Below are positions 15,923-24,604 of a stretch of 56,542 nucleotides of DNA, in pieces. The translations under genes and the position numbers were made by a program. The notes beneath the pieces were generated by a model. That model was not told where the DNA came from. It saw only the letters and a list, made by a program, of their open reading frames with translations, and did no database searches. This DNA is from Victivallis vadensis (lineage in GTDB: Bacteria > Verrucomicrobiota > Lentisphaeria > Victivallales > GWF2-50-93). Where the stretch lies: the NCBI GenBank assembly GCA_945883805.1, contig CAMCYE010000009.1, positions 1 through 56,542 on the forward strand, given 5' to 3'. How positions within the stretch are numbered: position 1 is the stretch's first letter; each line of letters begins with the position of its first letter.

Positions 15923-17398
15923 CTACTTCAGGAATTTCCTTACTTCCTCGCGGTCGTCGAAAGGATATTTTATCCCATTTATTTCCTGATAGTCCTCGTG
16001 TCCTTTTCCTGCGATGAGAACTATGTCTCCGGGTTCAGCTTCATTTATCGCCTGTTTTATGGCCTCGCGCCTGTCGGGCACTACTGCGAAATTCGCAGTT
16101 TTAGGAATTCCATATTTTATCTCTTCGATGATTGTCATGGGATTTTCCGTGCGGGGATTGTCGCTTGTTATGATTGTCCTGTCCGCGAAGTTCGCAGAAA
16201 CTTCGCCCATCCGGGGTCGCTTTGTCCTGTCCCTGTCGCCGCCGCATCCGAACACGCATATGATTCGCTTCTCCTTCAGTTTTGTCAGAGCTTCAAGCAC
16301 TCTCAGGAGGGCATCGTCGGTATGTGCATAGTCGACAAAAACACTTGCACCGCTGTCGGAGTGGAAAGCTTCAAGTCTGCCTGGTATTTCTATTGGCTGC
16401 CCGAGGGCCGACTGTATGATGTCCGGAGAAATCCCAAGGTTATAGGCCAGAAGGGCGACTCCTGAAATATTGTAGGCGTTATGTTCGCCGATCAGCGGAG
16501 ACGAGATGTTAAAGCAGTAATCCTTCAGTTTAAGCTCAAAGGCCGTTCCGCGTGCGGATATTCCGACTATCTTGATCACTCCGTTGCTGCGGGGGTCTTT
16601 CCCGAATGTGACGCAGTTTACATTTTTCAGGTTTCCGGCAAGCTGTTGTCCGTAAGGGTCGTCTATGTTTATCACGGCGGTACCGTCAGAGGTCAGATGA
16701 TTCTCGAAAAGCCTCTTTTTGGCTTTGAAATAAGAGCTCATGTCCTTATGGTAGTCAAGATGGTCGCCGGTGAGATTTGTAAAAATGGCGGCTGCGAATT
16801 TCGCGGTTCCTATGCGGTTCTGGTGAAGGGCATGGCTTGAAGCCTCCATGATGACATGGGAACAGCCGTTCTTCAGCATGTCGGAAAAAATCTTTTGAAT
16901 TTCAGATGCTTCTGGGGTCGTTCTTTCCGCCGGCATGGAATAACCTGGCCACCCATGGGATACGGTTGTTATCATGCCGCATTTCAGTCCTGCCGCGCTG
17001 AGGACGGAATTTAACAGGTAGACACTGCTTGTTTTGCCGTTTGTGCCGGTGACCCCGATGAGTTTCAATTTCTTCGTAGGGAAATCATAATGGCATTCGA
17101 CTAATCGTGCGTATGCCGGGTACGGATCAGAAACCCTTATATAGTTTATTCCGTCACGGAAAGAGGGAATATCCCTGCTGTGGATAATGGCTTTCGCCCC
17201 GGAATCTATCGCTGCCCCGATGAAGTCATGTCCATCTTTCCCGCTGCCTGATATGGCGACAAAAATTGAGGAGAGGGACACGTTTTTAGAATTGTTGGTG
17301 ACAGAGCTTACTGCAAAATCACCTGATGACCTGGAGGATACGACAAGATCTTCCAATGAGTCGATATATTGTGAAAAATTTTTACGGTCAGAGGTCAT
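15923..17398 (-). CDS. murE: UDP-MurNAc-L-Ala-D-Glu:meso-diaminopimelate ligase MurE
   Basis: A 491-residue Mur ligase adding meso-diaminopimelate to UDP-MurNAc-dipeptide. P-loop GVTGTNGKTSS (118-123 core), ERTTPEASEIQ, MEASSHAL, FTNLTGDHLDYH, and DNPR at 413-416, which selects meso-DAP over lysine. ATG 17398 overlaps the last 11 bases of ftsI; an upstream ATG at 17425 would lie deeper in ftsI. It shows that the cell wall is Gram-negative DAP type. Confidence 0.96.
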   Translation of the reverse strand: MTSDRKNFSQYIDSLEDLVVSSRSSGDFAVSSVTNNSKNVSLSSIFVAISGSGKDGHDFIGAAIDSGAKAIIHSRDIPSFRDGINYIRVSDPYPAYARLVECHYDFPTKKLKLIGVTGTNGKTSSVYLLNSVLSAAGLKCGMITTVSHGWPGYSMPAERTTPEASEIQKIFSDMLKNGCSHVIMEASSHALHQNRIGTAKFAAAIFTNLTGDHLDYHKDMSSYFKAKKRLFENHLTSDGTAVINIDDPYGQQLAGNLKNVNCVTFGKDPRSNGVIKIVGISARGTAFELKLKDYCFNISSPLIGEHNAYNISGVALLAYNLGISPDIIQSALGQPIEIPGRLEAFHSDSGASVFVDYAHTDDALLRVLEALTKLKEKRIICVFGCGGDRDRTKRPRMGEVSANFADRTIITSDNPRTENPMTIIEEIKYGIPKTANFAVVPDRREAIKQAINEAEPGDIVLIAGKGHEDYQEINGIKYPFDDREEVRKFLK

Positions 17399-19169
17399 CG
17401 TCTTCCTCGTCTTCGGGAACTTCATATTCCGGGGCTACATTCAAAAATCTGAGGGTTTTTTTTGCGATGTGGCTGAAAGCCGGAGCCGCTACAAGTCCGC
17501 CATAATGTACCGGTTGCGGATTATCTGCGGTGACAAGCAGCACAAATGCGGGTTTGTCCGCCGGGACAAAACCTATGAACGATGCGAATCCCTGACTGTC
17601 TGAATACACTCCGTTGATAAGTTTCTGGGCGGTTCCCGTCTTGCCCGCAACTTCATACCCCTTGACTGCGGCTTTTTCCGCCGTGCCCCCTTTTTTGGTC
17701 ACCAGTTTCAGCATGTCCACTATTTTCCTGTCAGTATCCCTGTTCTTGAAAACACTGCCCGGTTTGGAAAATATTTCCATTTTTATTTCTTCGCCCGTAG
17801 CAGGATTCTTCTGGCGGTCGATCAGGCGCAGATCTACGAGTTTTCCCCCGTTTGCCAGGACGCAGTACGCCCTGACCATTTGCAGGGGAGTCACGGTGAA
17901 AGTCTGTCCGATCGGATATCTGGATATTGTAAGGCCGTCCCATTTGTCCGGTTTTTTCATGACCCCCACGGCTTCAGGTTTAAGGGGAATGCCGGTTCTT
18001 TCTCCAAACCCGAAATTCTTTATGGTTTCATAAACCTTGTCTTTTCCCATCAGCACTCCGATTTTTGCCGTGCCGATATTGCTGGATTTCTGGATGATTT
18101 CAGTGACGCTGATGATTTTATGGCCGTGTCCGGCGGCTTCACCGAGGATTTTTCCGCTGAAAAGCCAGCGGCCGTTCTCACAATCTATTTTTGTGTCCGG
18201 AGTCACGATTCCCATGTCGAGGGCTGCGGCGACAATTGTTGACTTCATTATGGAGCCTGGTTCAAACGAGTCTTCAGTGATCCTGTTCCTCCAGGATTTC
18301 GGATCCATGCTGCTCCTGTCGTTGGGATCAAATGACGGCCGCTGTGCCATTGCCATGATGTTGCCTGTGTATGGATCGACCATTATGGCGTAGGCCGCAT
18401 CGGGATTGAACTGCTGTACGAGCTTGTCGAGCTCGTCTTCCACGATCATCTGGATGGGTTCCGATATGGTGAGGAATACGTTATTCCCGTCCTGGACAGC
18501 TTTCATTTTGTCGTCCTCTCCCGGAAGCCGGCCGCCTTTTCTGCCGCGTTCAATGGTCGAGACAGTTTTGGTGGGGGACATGTTCCTATTGACGACTTTT
18601 TCTATGCCACCTTCAGGGACGACCGTATTCCCGTCGACATTTATAAAACCGAGGATGTTTGCGAGAAGTTTATTTTTGGGATAGAATCTCTTTGTCTTAT
18701 TCTCAAATATCAACCCCTTGTACTTCCGGTTTTTCACTTCTTTCTTGATTTTATCGGCAGTTTCAAGATCGACATTTTTTTTGATTACCACATATCTGAT
18801 TATTTTGCCGGATCCTTCAACGGTTTTAGTGGAAAGACGTCTGTAGATGTCATCGAAGTTCAGTTTAAGCTCTTTAGAGAAGTAATCGGCTATTTTCATG
18901 CATTTTGTATTGTCTCCGACCGCTTCCGGGTCTGCGGCAATGTTCACACACGGTTTGTTTCCGACTAGGAGGTTGCCCTTTATATCGTATATTTCGCCCC
19001 GTTTGCCTTCCTGTTTCACGGTGGAGGTGTAGGTTTTTTTCGCCTTGGCGAATAATTCTTCATGCCGTTCAATCTGGATGTTGTACATCCTGAGGATTAC
19101 CGCTATCAGGGCAAGCAGGAAAAAGATGGAGATGAAAATAATCCTAGCTACAAAATATTTACGCCCCAT
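17388..19169 (-). CDS. ftsI: Division-specific penicillin-binding protein FtsI (PBP3)
   Basis: A 593-residue class B PBP, the septal peptidoglycan transpeptidase. One N-terminal membrane anchor (residues 7-27), the PBP dimerisation domain with RGEIYDIKGNLL, then the transpeptidase: nucleophile Ser306 in GSIMK, SSN at 362-364 and KTG at 510-512. The C-terminal end is a very acidic tail (PEDEEDDDL) after the domain. Sits between ftsL and murE in the usual dcw order. It probably pairs with an FtsW encoded elsewhere. Confidence 0.95.
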   Translation of the reverse strand: MGRKYFVARIIFISIFFLLALIAVILRMYNIQIERHEELFAKAKKTYTSTVKQEGKRGEIYDIKGNLLVGNKPCVNIAADPEAVGDNTKCMKIADYFSKELKLNFDDIYRRLSTKTVEGSGKIIRYVVIKKNVDLETADKIKKEVKNRKYKGLIFENKTKRFYPKNKLLANILGFINVDGNTVVPEGGIEKVVNRNMSPTKTVSTIERGRKGGRLPGEDDKMKAVQDGNNVFLTISEPIQMIVEDELDKLVQQFNPDAAYAIMVDPYTGNIMAMAQRPSFDPNDRSSMDPKSWRNRITEDSFEPGSIMKSTIVAAALDMGIVTPDTKIDCENGRWLFSGKILGEAAGHGHKIISVTEIIQKSSNIGTAKIGVLMGKDKVYETIKNFGFGERTGIPLKPEAVGVMKKPDKWDGLTISRYPIGQTFTVTPLQMVRAYCVLANGGKLVDLRLIDRQKNPATGEEIKMEIFSKPGSVFKNRDTDRKIVDMLKLVTKKGGTAEKAAVKGYEVAGKTGTAQKLINGVYSDSQGFASFIGFVPADKPAFVLLVTADNPQPVHYGGLVAAPAFSHIAKKTLRFLNVAPEYEVPEDEEDDDL

Positions 19170-19214
19170 TTTCTACACCATTTTAATATAGTCTGGTTCC
19201 CTGCGAGATTGGCC

Positions 19215-19676
19215 TCAATATTTTGATGCAGTTCCCTGACTCTTGAGCCCGTTTCCCTGAGTTACCATTATGGGCTTTGGATTTGGGGGTTGTTTTATGG
19301 CAGTCTCAATTTTTTTCGCCTTAGTTATGGATTCAAGTTTCCTGATCTGCCCGGGATGCGGATAATGCAGGTCAAGGTTGTACCTTTTAACCTGGGCGAG
19401 AATGTTTTTCCCGCTCTGCTGTTCAATCATGATGTTGAGATTCTCGGTTTCCCGTTCGATGTCTCCGACCCTGTTTTCAAAGGAGATGATCTCCTTGTTG
19501 AGGGTTTCAGACTGGCTGGTCCACATCACCCTTACGATTGCGGCTATGAAAAGAATACAGAAGGGGATTGCAAATTTAAGCGTTGTCCCAAACAGCTTAA
19601 GCCTGCTTTCCTCTGTTGTCCGCCCTTTCCTCTTCCTGACTCCGCTGTAGTTGTAACTGGAGACGCTGATGCTCAT
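19215..19676 (-). CDS. ftsL: FtsL-like cell-division membrane protein
   Basis: A 153-residue bitopic protein: basic cytoplasmic N-terminus, one membrane span (about residues 36-55, FAIPFCILFIAAIVRVMW) and a periplasmic coiled coil (ETLNKEIISFENRVGDIERETENLN), then a Pro/Lys-rich tail. FtsL sequences diverge strongly, so the call rests on topology and on the position between rsmH and ftsI. Start at 19676 is supported by GAAAGGAAAG about 5 bases upstream; a frame reaching 19706 would overlap rsmH. Confidence 0.75.
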   Translation of the reverse strand: MSISVSSYNYSGVRKRKGRTTEESRLKLFGTTLKFAIPFCILFIAAIVRVMWTSQSETLNKEIISFENRVGDIERETENLNIMIEQQSGKNILAQVKRYNLDLHYPHPGQIRKLESITKAKKIETAIKQPPNPKPIMVTQGNGLKSQGTASKY

Positions 19677-19689
19677 TTTTTCTTTCCTT

Positions 19690-20649
19690 TCATATCTTTT
19701 CCGCAACCCTGAGTTTCGACGGAGCCGCCCTGCGGTTCCTGTTTATCTCATCTTCGGTCGCTTCCACTGGTTTTTTTGTTATTATTTTCAAGCTCGCCTT
19801 ATGTCCGCACATGCAGATCGGAAGTCCGGGCGGACAGAGACAGGAGCTTGCCATTTTTTTAAAATATTGTTTCACTATCCTGTCCTCCAGGGAGTGGAAG
19901 CTTATCACCGCGATTCTTCCGCCCTTGGCAAGGAGCCGGACCCCGTCCTCAAGCGCCCTTGTCAATTCCACCAGTTCCTTGTTCACCTCTATCCGCAACG
20001 CTTGGAAACAGAGGGACGGGGCAGGGGGGCCCCCTCTTCGCGAAACACCGGGAATGGAATTGCAGAGCTCTGCAAGTTCCGAAGTGTACATCCACGGTGT
20101 TTTTCCCCTTCTCGCCACTATCTCCTCCGCCAGTTTTCGGCTTTTGATGATTTCCCCGTATTCACGGAAAATCCTTTCAAGCCCGTCGTACGGGTAAGTA
20201 TTGAGAATGCGGCAGGCGGTTTCGCGGGACTGTCCGTCCATGCGCATATCCAACGGTCCGTTCAGCCTATAGGAAAACCCCCTTTTGGGATTGTCTATCT
20301 GGGGAGATGAAACTCCCAAATCGAGAAGCATGGCGTCAACCGAGTGCCACCCCAGTCCGGCCGCGCACGCCCCCAGATTGCTGAAACTGTCTTTTACAAG
20401 ATGGATACGCGCTCCAGCAAAGCTTAAAACTTTTTTCGCTGCTGCCAACGCTTCACTGTCGCGGTCAATGCCCAGCAAGACCGCCTCCGCATTTTTTTTC
20501 AATATCAAAGAACTGTGCCCGCCGTAACCGACTGTACCGTCTATTACCTTCAGCGGACCCGGTTTCACAATCAGCAGATCCAGAACCTCCTGCTGTAAAA
20601 CCGCTACATGTTCGAAATTCGCATTTTCAGATGTGACGGTTTCATTCAA
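19690..20649 (-). CDS. rsmH: 16S rRNA (cytosine1402-N4)-methyltransferase RsmH
   Basis: A 319-residue SAM-dependent methyltransferase (MraW) modifying C1402 of 16S rRNA. Motifs: HVAVLQQEVLDLL, DGTVGYGGHSSLIL, GIDRDSEAL, MLLDLGVSSPQID..RGFSYR, GPLDMRMD, RIAVISFHSLEDRIVKQYF, and the cysteine cluster CLCPPGLPICMCGHKASL. The only in-frame start near the family N-terminus is TTG at 20649, four codons beyond mraZ's stop; an ATG at 20645 is out of frame. Second gene of the dcw cluster. Confidence 0.94.
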   Translation of the reverse strand: MNETVTSENANFEHVAVLQQEVLDLLIVKPGPLKVIDGTVGYGGHSSLILKKNAEAVLLGIDRDSEALAAAKKVLSFAGARIHLVKDSFSNLGACAAGLGWHSVDAMLLDLGVSSPQIDNPKRGFSYRLNGPLDMRMDGQSRETACRILNTYPYDGLERIFREYGEIIKSRKLAEEIVARRGKTPWMYTSELAELCNSIPGVSRRGGPPAPSLCFQALRIEVNKELVELTRALEDGVRLLAKGGRIAVISFHSLEDRIVKQYFKKMASSCLCPPGLPICMCGHKASLKIITKKPVEATEDEINRNRRAAPSKLRVAEKI

Positions 20650-20652
20650 ATT

Positions 20653-21156
20653 TTATTTAAGTCCTTTCAGTATGTCCTTAAGGTCATCGGGACGCTCGCC
20701 GATTTTCTGAATCACATCGAGAACATCATTCTGATCCGACTTGCCGAACAGATTCCAGTTTTCTTTCGACCATATCTGAATGGTCGTCAGAGAACCTATC
20801 ATCACCACCTGGTTTTTCAGACCCGCCTGTTCGATGAGTTTCTGCGGTATCTGGATTCTTCCCTGCTTGTCGCATTCGCATTCCTGCCCGCTCGCGCCGA
20901 GCCGGGCGAATGCCAATGACGCGGCGGGATCTGCAAAAGAGATTTTTTTGAATTTCATCAATGTTTCCCTGAAAGTGCTGAACGGAATCAACTGGAGGGT
21001 GTTGTGTCTCCCGGGAAGAAGGAAGAAGGTCGTCTTTTTCTCTTTTCTCCAGTTGCTCGGAATTGCAACTCGCCTTTGCGGATCGAGGGAATGCTCGAAT
21101 TCACCGAAGAAAAAATTTTCCTCTTCCTGAATTATGCTTTTAGATGCTTGTTTCAC
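20653..21156 (-). CDS. mraZ: Transcriptional regulator MraZ
   Basis: A 167-residue AbrB-fold protein that binds its own promoter and controls the division/cell-wall cluster. Two MraZ repeats: FFFGEFEHSLDPQRRVAIPSNWR and SGQECECDKQGRIQIPQKLIEQAGL. I choose GTG at 21156, which has AGGGG 7 bases upstream; an upstream TTG at 21189 would translate through the operator repeats. The protein has a C-terminal extension of about 20 residues past the domain. First gene of the cluster. Confidence 0.92.
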   Translation of the reverse strand: MKQASKSIIQEEENFFFGEFEHSLDPQRRVAIPSNWRKEKKTTFFLLPGRHNTLQLIPFSTFRETLMKFKKISFADPAASLAFARLGASGQECECDKQGRIQIPQKLIEQAGLKNQVVMIGSLTTIQIWSKENWNLFGKSDQNDVLDVIQKIGERPDDLKDILKGLK

Positions 21157-21190
21157 CAAATTTCCCCTTTGTTCACCTATTTTCCCCAAA
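21151..21190 (-). promoter_or_regulatory. MraZ operator: four 10-bp boxes overlapping the mraZ start
   Basis: Read on the minus strand, four consecutive 10-mers occur without gaps: TTTGGGGAAA, ATAGGTGAAC, AAAGGGGAAA, TTTGGTGAAA. Known MraZ sites are short G-rich boxes repeated once per helical turn. The second pair repeats the first, the third box supplies the Shine-Dalgarno AGGGG, and the fourth contains the GTG start codon, so bound MraZ would cover the start of its own message region. Confidence 0.75.
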
Positions 21191-21192
21191 AC

Positions 21193-21220
21193 AAATTAGA
21201 ATTAAATAAGGGCATTTCAA
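21193..21220 (-). promoter_or_regulatory. Probable dcw cluster promoter
   Basis: TTGAAA (21220-21215) and TAATTT (21198-21193) with a 16-base spacer on the minus strand would start transcription at about 21186, inside the MraZ boxes. The match to consensus is moderate; position relative to the operator is the main support. Confidence 0.4.
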
Positions 21221-21221
21221 G

Positions 21222-21551
21222 CGGAAAAATTAAAAAAACAAGAAATTTTCAATTTATTTTTTACGGGTGATGGAGGGGAATCGCCTCGAAAGCAGGAGAG
21301 AATTTTTGCTTAGGGGCTAATTTGTTGGAGTTTTGCTCCATGTCGGATGGCGTGGCACAACTTTAGTTTGGTCCCCCTTGGAAATCCAATAGTCTTGCTC
21401 GGCAACACGTGCAACTGTCAGCGGTTACTTGGAATGCACAACTTAGCGTGCAAAACGGGGTCAGATGATTAACATATAGCGATTTAAATATTGCCTTTAT
21501 GCAGTATTTCCGCCGCTATTAAACTTTTTTTATTTTATCTGGAAAAAGGTC
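21222..21551. other. Intergenic region between divergent mraZ and the GntR gene
   Basis: About 330 bp with no convincing gene, repeat or structural RNA on either strand. Contains short direct or inverted words only (for example TTGGAG...CTCCA near 21320). It separates the divergently transcribed cell-wall cluster and the carbohydrate island. Confidence 0.4.
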
Positions 21552-21591
21552 TTGACAAACTTGTTATTTAATGTTATAATATAAATAACAA
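21552..21591 (+). promoter_or_regulatory. Consensus sigma-70 promoter with overlapping palindromic operator
   Basis: TTGACA at 21552-21557 and TATAAT at 21575-21580 with a 17-base spacer, an exact consensus promoter. A perfect inverted repeat TTGTTATTTA (21561-21570) / TAAATAACAA (21582-21591), centre-to-centre two helical turns, covers the spacer and the -10 box. The next gene encodes a GntR-type regulator, so this is a likely autoregulatory operator that would block polymerase. Confidence 0.8.
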
Positions 21592-21612
21592 AGTAAAGGG
21601 TAAATAAACAGA

Positions 21613-23124
21613 ATGTTTGCACATTTACAAAGATCTCCAAAGGTGCATGACCTTGTGGTTAAGTTTCTTACAGATGTAAATGCCGGGATTTACGACCTGG
21701 AGAAAAGTCTACCTCCGGTGCGTGCCGTTGCCAAGACCTATGGTGTCAGTATTTTTACTGTGCACAGAGCCTTTGACGAGTTGAAAAAAGCGGGATTAAT
21801 ACGTGCAGAGGGCAAACGGGCAAGCTACGTAAATGGCGATCAACTGGAGACACTGAATCGTGATAATGGTAATGGGACAGGCGGGCGAGTAACAGGCCAG
21901 GAAGTTACATTGCTTGTCAGGCAGTATTCCGACCTGCGAAAACTTGGAACTGCGTTGCTTCGAGAAAATTTTTATCAACATTTGAAGAAACTCGCGCCGG
22001 AGATAACGACGAGGGAAATCCAGACGGACTTGATTGGAGGGGCATTTCATATGAAGCTTCTCAATATGATGATTTCCGAGGCATACCCCACATCAGGATT
22101 ACTCACCCAAAGCCGGCTTGATTCATACAGTTCTCTCAATCTGCTGGCTCCATTTCATAACGGGGAACTTGATGATTATTTGAAAGATTTGAAACCTGTT
22201 TTCAAAAATATTTGTTCGAGAAATGGAAAACTGTTTCTAGTTCCTAACTCCGTCACTTACTCGTTTGTTCTTTACAATAAAAAAGTTTTTGCGGAAATGG
22301 GAGCGGATCCGGCAGACATAAACAGTTGGGGGACTTTTTACGATTTTATGATTCAGTTACGGGAAAGAAAAAAAATCCCCTATCCCATGGCATTGGGGCT
22401 AAGCATAGATATGATGTATATGCTGTTGTGTTTCATCTATCAAAGTAGCGACTGCCTTGTATCGGGTAGCGTGGCTCCTCAAATTGATTGGGTCTATCCG
22501 AAGATAAAAGTCGGGATGGATTTTTTCCATAAGCTTGTTTTTGCGGGAAAACTTATCAATCCAATTAATTCCGAAATCGACCTTGTCCCGAAGCTGATAA
22601 ACGGTGTCATACCCATGTGTCTGGATTGCGGGCATACGGCGGAAGCCGTGATGCGTTGCGGGGAAACAGGGCTGATTGGGATAATGCCGTTACCGAGGGG
22701 GCCTAATGGAGTAACGATGTCTCTTTCCAATGTTTCTGGATTTTTCATAAACGCCAAGGCTTCGCCACCTGAGAAAAAAGCCGGAGTAAAATACATTTCA
22801 CATTGGTTGAGGTGGATAAATGGAAAAGAGAGCGTCAGCCTGTTTAAGGAATATAAGAGATCGCACAGCTTATTTTCCTTGCGCGAAAATAAAAGCGCAT
22901 CTTTCCATCCCGGAGAGGAGATACCGGAAGACTGGTCACGAGCTTTGGCTCGAATAGAAGAAAATGCGGTATTCGAGCACACCGGCAGTGATTGGGAAAA
23001 GGAATTAGCCGCAGACGTTTTCAATAAATTATTTGCCGATGGGACAAAAGTGAGTGCCGCAGAGCTGGCACTTTATCTTAATTCTTATATTAACAATTCT
23101 AAATTAAGGGAGGAAGAATTATGA
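21613..23124 (+). CDS. GntR-family regulator fused to an ABC-type solute-binding domain
   Basis: A 503-residue cytoplasmic regulator. Residues 5-75: GntR winged helix ([41 protein letters not shown]). After a Gly/Asn-rich linker, residues 100-480 resemble a family-1 extracellular solute-binding protein ([42 protein letters not shown]). There is no signal peptide, so the binding fold is used as an effector sensor, presumably for an oligosaccharide. It opens the carbohydrate island and overlaps the next gene by 4 bases. The effector is unknown. Confidence 0.88.
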   Translation: MFAHLQRSPKVHDLVVKFLTDVNAGIYDLEKSLPPVRAVAKTYGVSIFTVHRAFDELKKAGLIRAEGKRASYVNGDQLETLNRDNGNGTGGRVTGQEVTLLVRQYSDLRKLGTALLRENFYQHLKKLAPEITTREIQTDLIGGAFHMKLLNMMISEAYPTSGLLTQSRLDSYSSLNLLAPFHNGELDDYLKDLKPVFKNICSRNGKLFLVPNSVTYSFVLYNKKVFAEMGADPADINSWGTFYDFMIQLRERKKIPYPMALGLSIDMMYMLLCFIYQSSDCLVSGSVAPQIDWVYPKIKVGMDFFHKLVFAGKLINPINSEIDLVPKLINGVIPMCLDCGHTAEAVMRCGETGLIGIMPLPRGPNGVTMSLSNVSGFFINAKASPPEKKAGVKYISHWLRWINGKESVSLFKEYKRSHSLFSLRENKSASFHPGEEIPEDWSRALARIEENAVFEHTGSDWEKELAADVFNKLFADGTKVSAAELALYLNSYINNSKLREEEL

Positions 23125-23750
23125 GCACAGTTAAACGCCATTCGGAGAGGAACAGGAGTATGGGATTTACATTAATCGAGCTCCTCGTAGTGATATCTAT
23201 TATCGCAATTCTTGCATCAATGCTTCTTCCGGCCCTTAGTAATGCCAAGTCTGTTGCCAAGGGTGCGGTGTGTATCAATAACCTCAAGCAATTGGGATTA
23301 GCGTTCATGGATTATGCGGAAAATAATAATGATTGGATGCCGTTAAATTACTATAATGACCCTCCCTACAATTATGGCGGAAGACCATGGCCCGCCCTTG
23401 TTGCTTATTTTTTCGACCCGAAAATTTGTAAGGAAAACGCCTTATTCGCAGGTTACGACAAGGTCAATATGTTGAAATGTCCGGCGGAAGAGCTTCCATA
23501 TGAGAGTTATACCGGTTTTTCATTTTGCGGTTATCCTAGCGGAGAAAGACTCAGCAGTATTTTAAAACCGAGCAGCCGAGCCCGCGCATGCGATGGAATC
23601 GGGACCATTTATCCTGTCTGGGGGGCTAGTTATGACGTTTCAACCAGAGGAAGATATCGCCATCTTAAGGGGATGAACATTTTATTTTTTGATCAACATG
23701 TTGAACGTGGCAAATATCCCATGAACAGTTTAGGAGCGCCTTGGCAGTAA
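23121..23750 (+). CDS. Prepilin-like protein with N-terminal methylation motif (DUF1559-like)
   Basis: A 209-residue type IV pilin-like protein. Short basic leader then the prepilin peptidase site [10 protein letters not shown] (residues 15-24) and the hydrophobic helix. The body has conserved aromatic segments and ends in [18 protein letters not shown], corresponding to the H-X9-DG motif of the large pilin-like families of Planctomycetes and Lentisphaerae, with the DG replaced by DQ. Such proteins are probably displayed or secreted through a type II/IV-like machine, not built into ordinary pili. ATGA overlap with the GntR gene. Confidence 0.88.
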   Translation: MSTVKRHSERNRSMGFTLIELLVVISIIAILASMLLPALSNAKSVAKGAVCINNLKQLGLAFMDYAENNNDWMPLNYYNDPPYNYGGRPWPALVAYFFDPKICKENALFAGYDKVNMLKCPAEELPYESYTGFSFCGYPSGERLSSILKPSSRARACDGIGTIYPVWGASYDVSTRGRYRHLKGMNILFFDQHVERGKYPMNSLGAPWQ

Positions 23751-23823
23751 GGGCTTTAGTCCATTTTTAAAAAGCTAATTTTAAAATATTAAACAAAATT
23801 AAAAAGATGAGGAGAAACGGAAA

Positions 23824-24444
23824 ATGATGAAATTAGTGCTTTGGCTGTTGTCTATCGGGCTGTCAACAGGTGTTTTCGGAGCGGAGGCCTTACGGCTGGA
23901 TGCGGGACCTGACAGTGTGCCCCCGGTATCCGGCTGGGAAAGGTTAGGAGCTAAACAGATTTATGAACCCGGTCAGAATAAGCTAGGCTGGGAGAAAGTC
24001 TGGGGCAATGGCTACGGTGACAGCAAATCCGGCAATGTAACTGAGAGTGCCATTGCTGCGGAACAGCCTGGAACCGATGGAACACTGATTGTAGAGTTGC
24101 CCAATGGCGTATACTACGTTACCGTGCAGGTTGGCTGTCCAGTACCCACCGAAGGACGGACCGGACAGTGCGTTGAGATTAATGGAAAGTCAGTTTTGCC
24201 TCCACCCGGAGTTGGGGCATGGGGAAAAATGTTCAAGAAGCGCCTGCCTGCAGTTGTTGACAACGGTAAAATGCGTATCCGATTCTTCACCGCCGGCAAT
24301 GAACCGACCCAGCGCCTATATTTGCTTGCTGTGGAGATCTCTCCGGCAGCCACTCCCGTGGAAGAAGAGCAAATCCGTGCTGAATGGAAACAAGTTGGTT
24401 CGCTGGAAACAGGCGAAAAAATCAAGCCTCTGCCAAGGGAGTAA
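23824..24444 (+). CDS. Secreted carbohydrate-binding-like protein, truncated paralogue of the next gene's N-terminus
   Basis: A 206-residue exported protein: signal peptide (residues 1-20, ending VFGAE) and one malectin/galactose-binding-like beta domain (LRLDAGPDSVPPVSGWERLG, LIVELPNGVYYVTVQVGCP, CVEINGKSVLPPPGVGAWG, VVDNGKMRIRFF). It is similar along its whole length to residues 1-198 of the protein encoded at 24605, then stops after ETGEKIKPLPRE. At DNA level the two copies still read alike for most codons. GAGGAG precedes the ATG. It may work as a free binding module or be a decaying partial duplicate. Confidence 0.75.
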   Translation: MMKLVLWLLSIGLSTGVFGAEALRLDAGPDSVPPVSGWERLGAKQIYEPGQNKLGWEKVWGNGYGDSKSGNVTESAIAAEQPGTDGTLIVELPNGVYYVTVQVGCPVPTEGRTGQCVEINGKSVLPPPGVGAWGKMFKKRLPAVVDNGKMRIRFFTAGNEPTQRLYLLAVEISPAATPVEEEQIRAEWKQVGSLETGEKIKPLPRE

Positions 24445-24604
24445 AGATTGAAGTCACTCTTCAACTTCCTTATTATCTTAGTGCTTAACTGGCTTTTCCT
24501 GAACTCTTTTGTAACGTCACCAACTCGGTGGCTTAATTAAAGTGGGAAAGAAAAAAGTTGCCGACGTTTCTGAAATATAATCGAATACATAGGAGAATCT
24601 ACAA

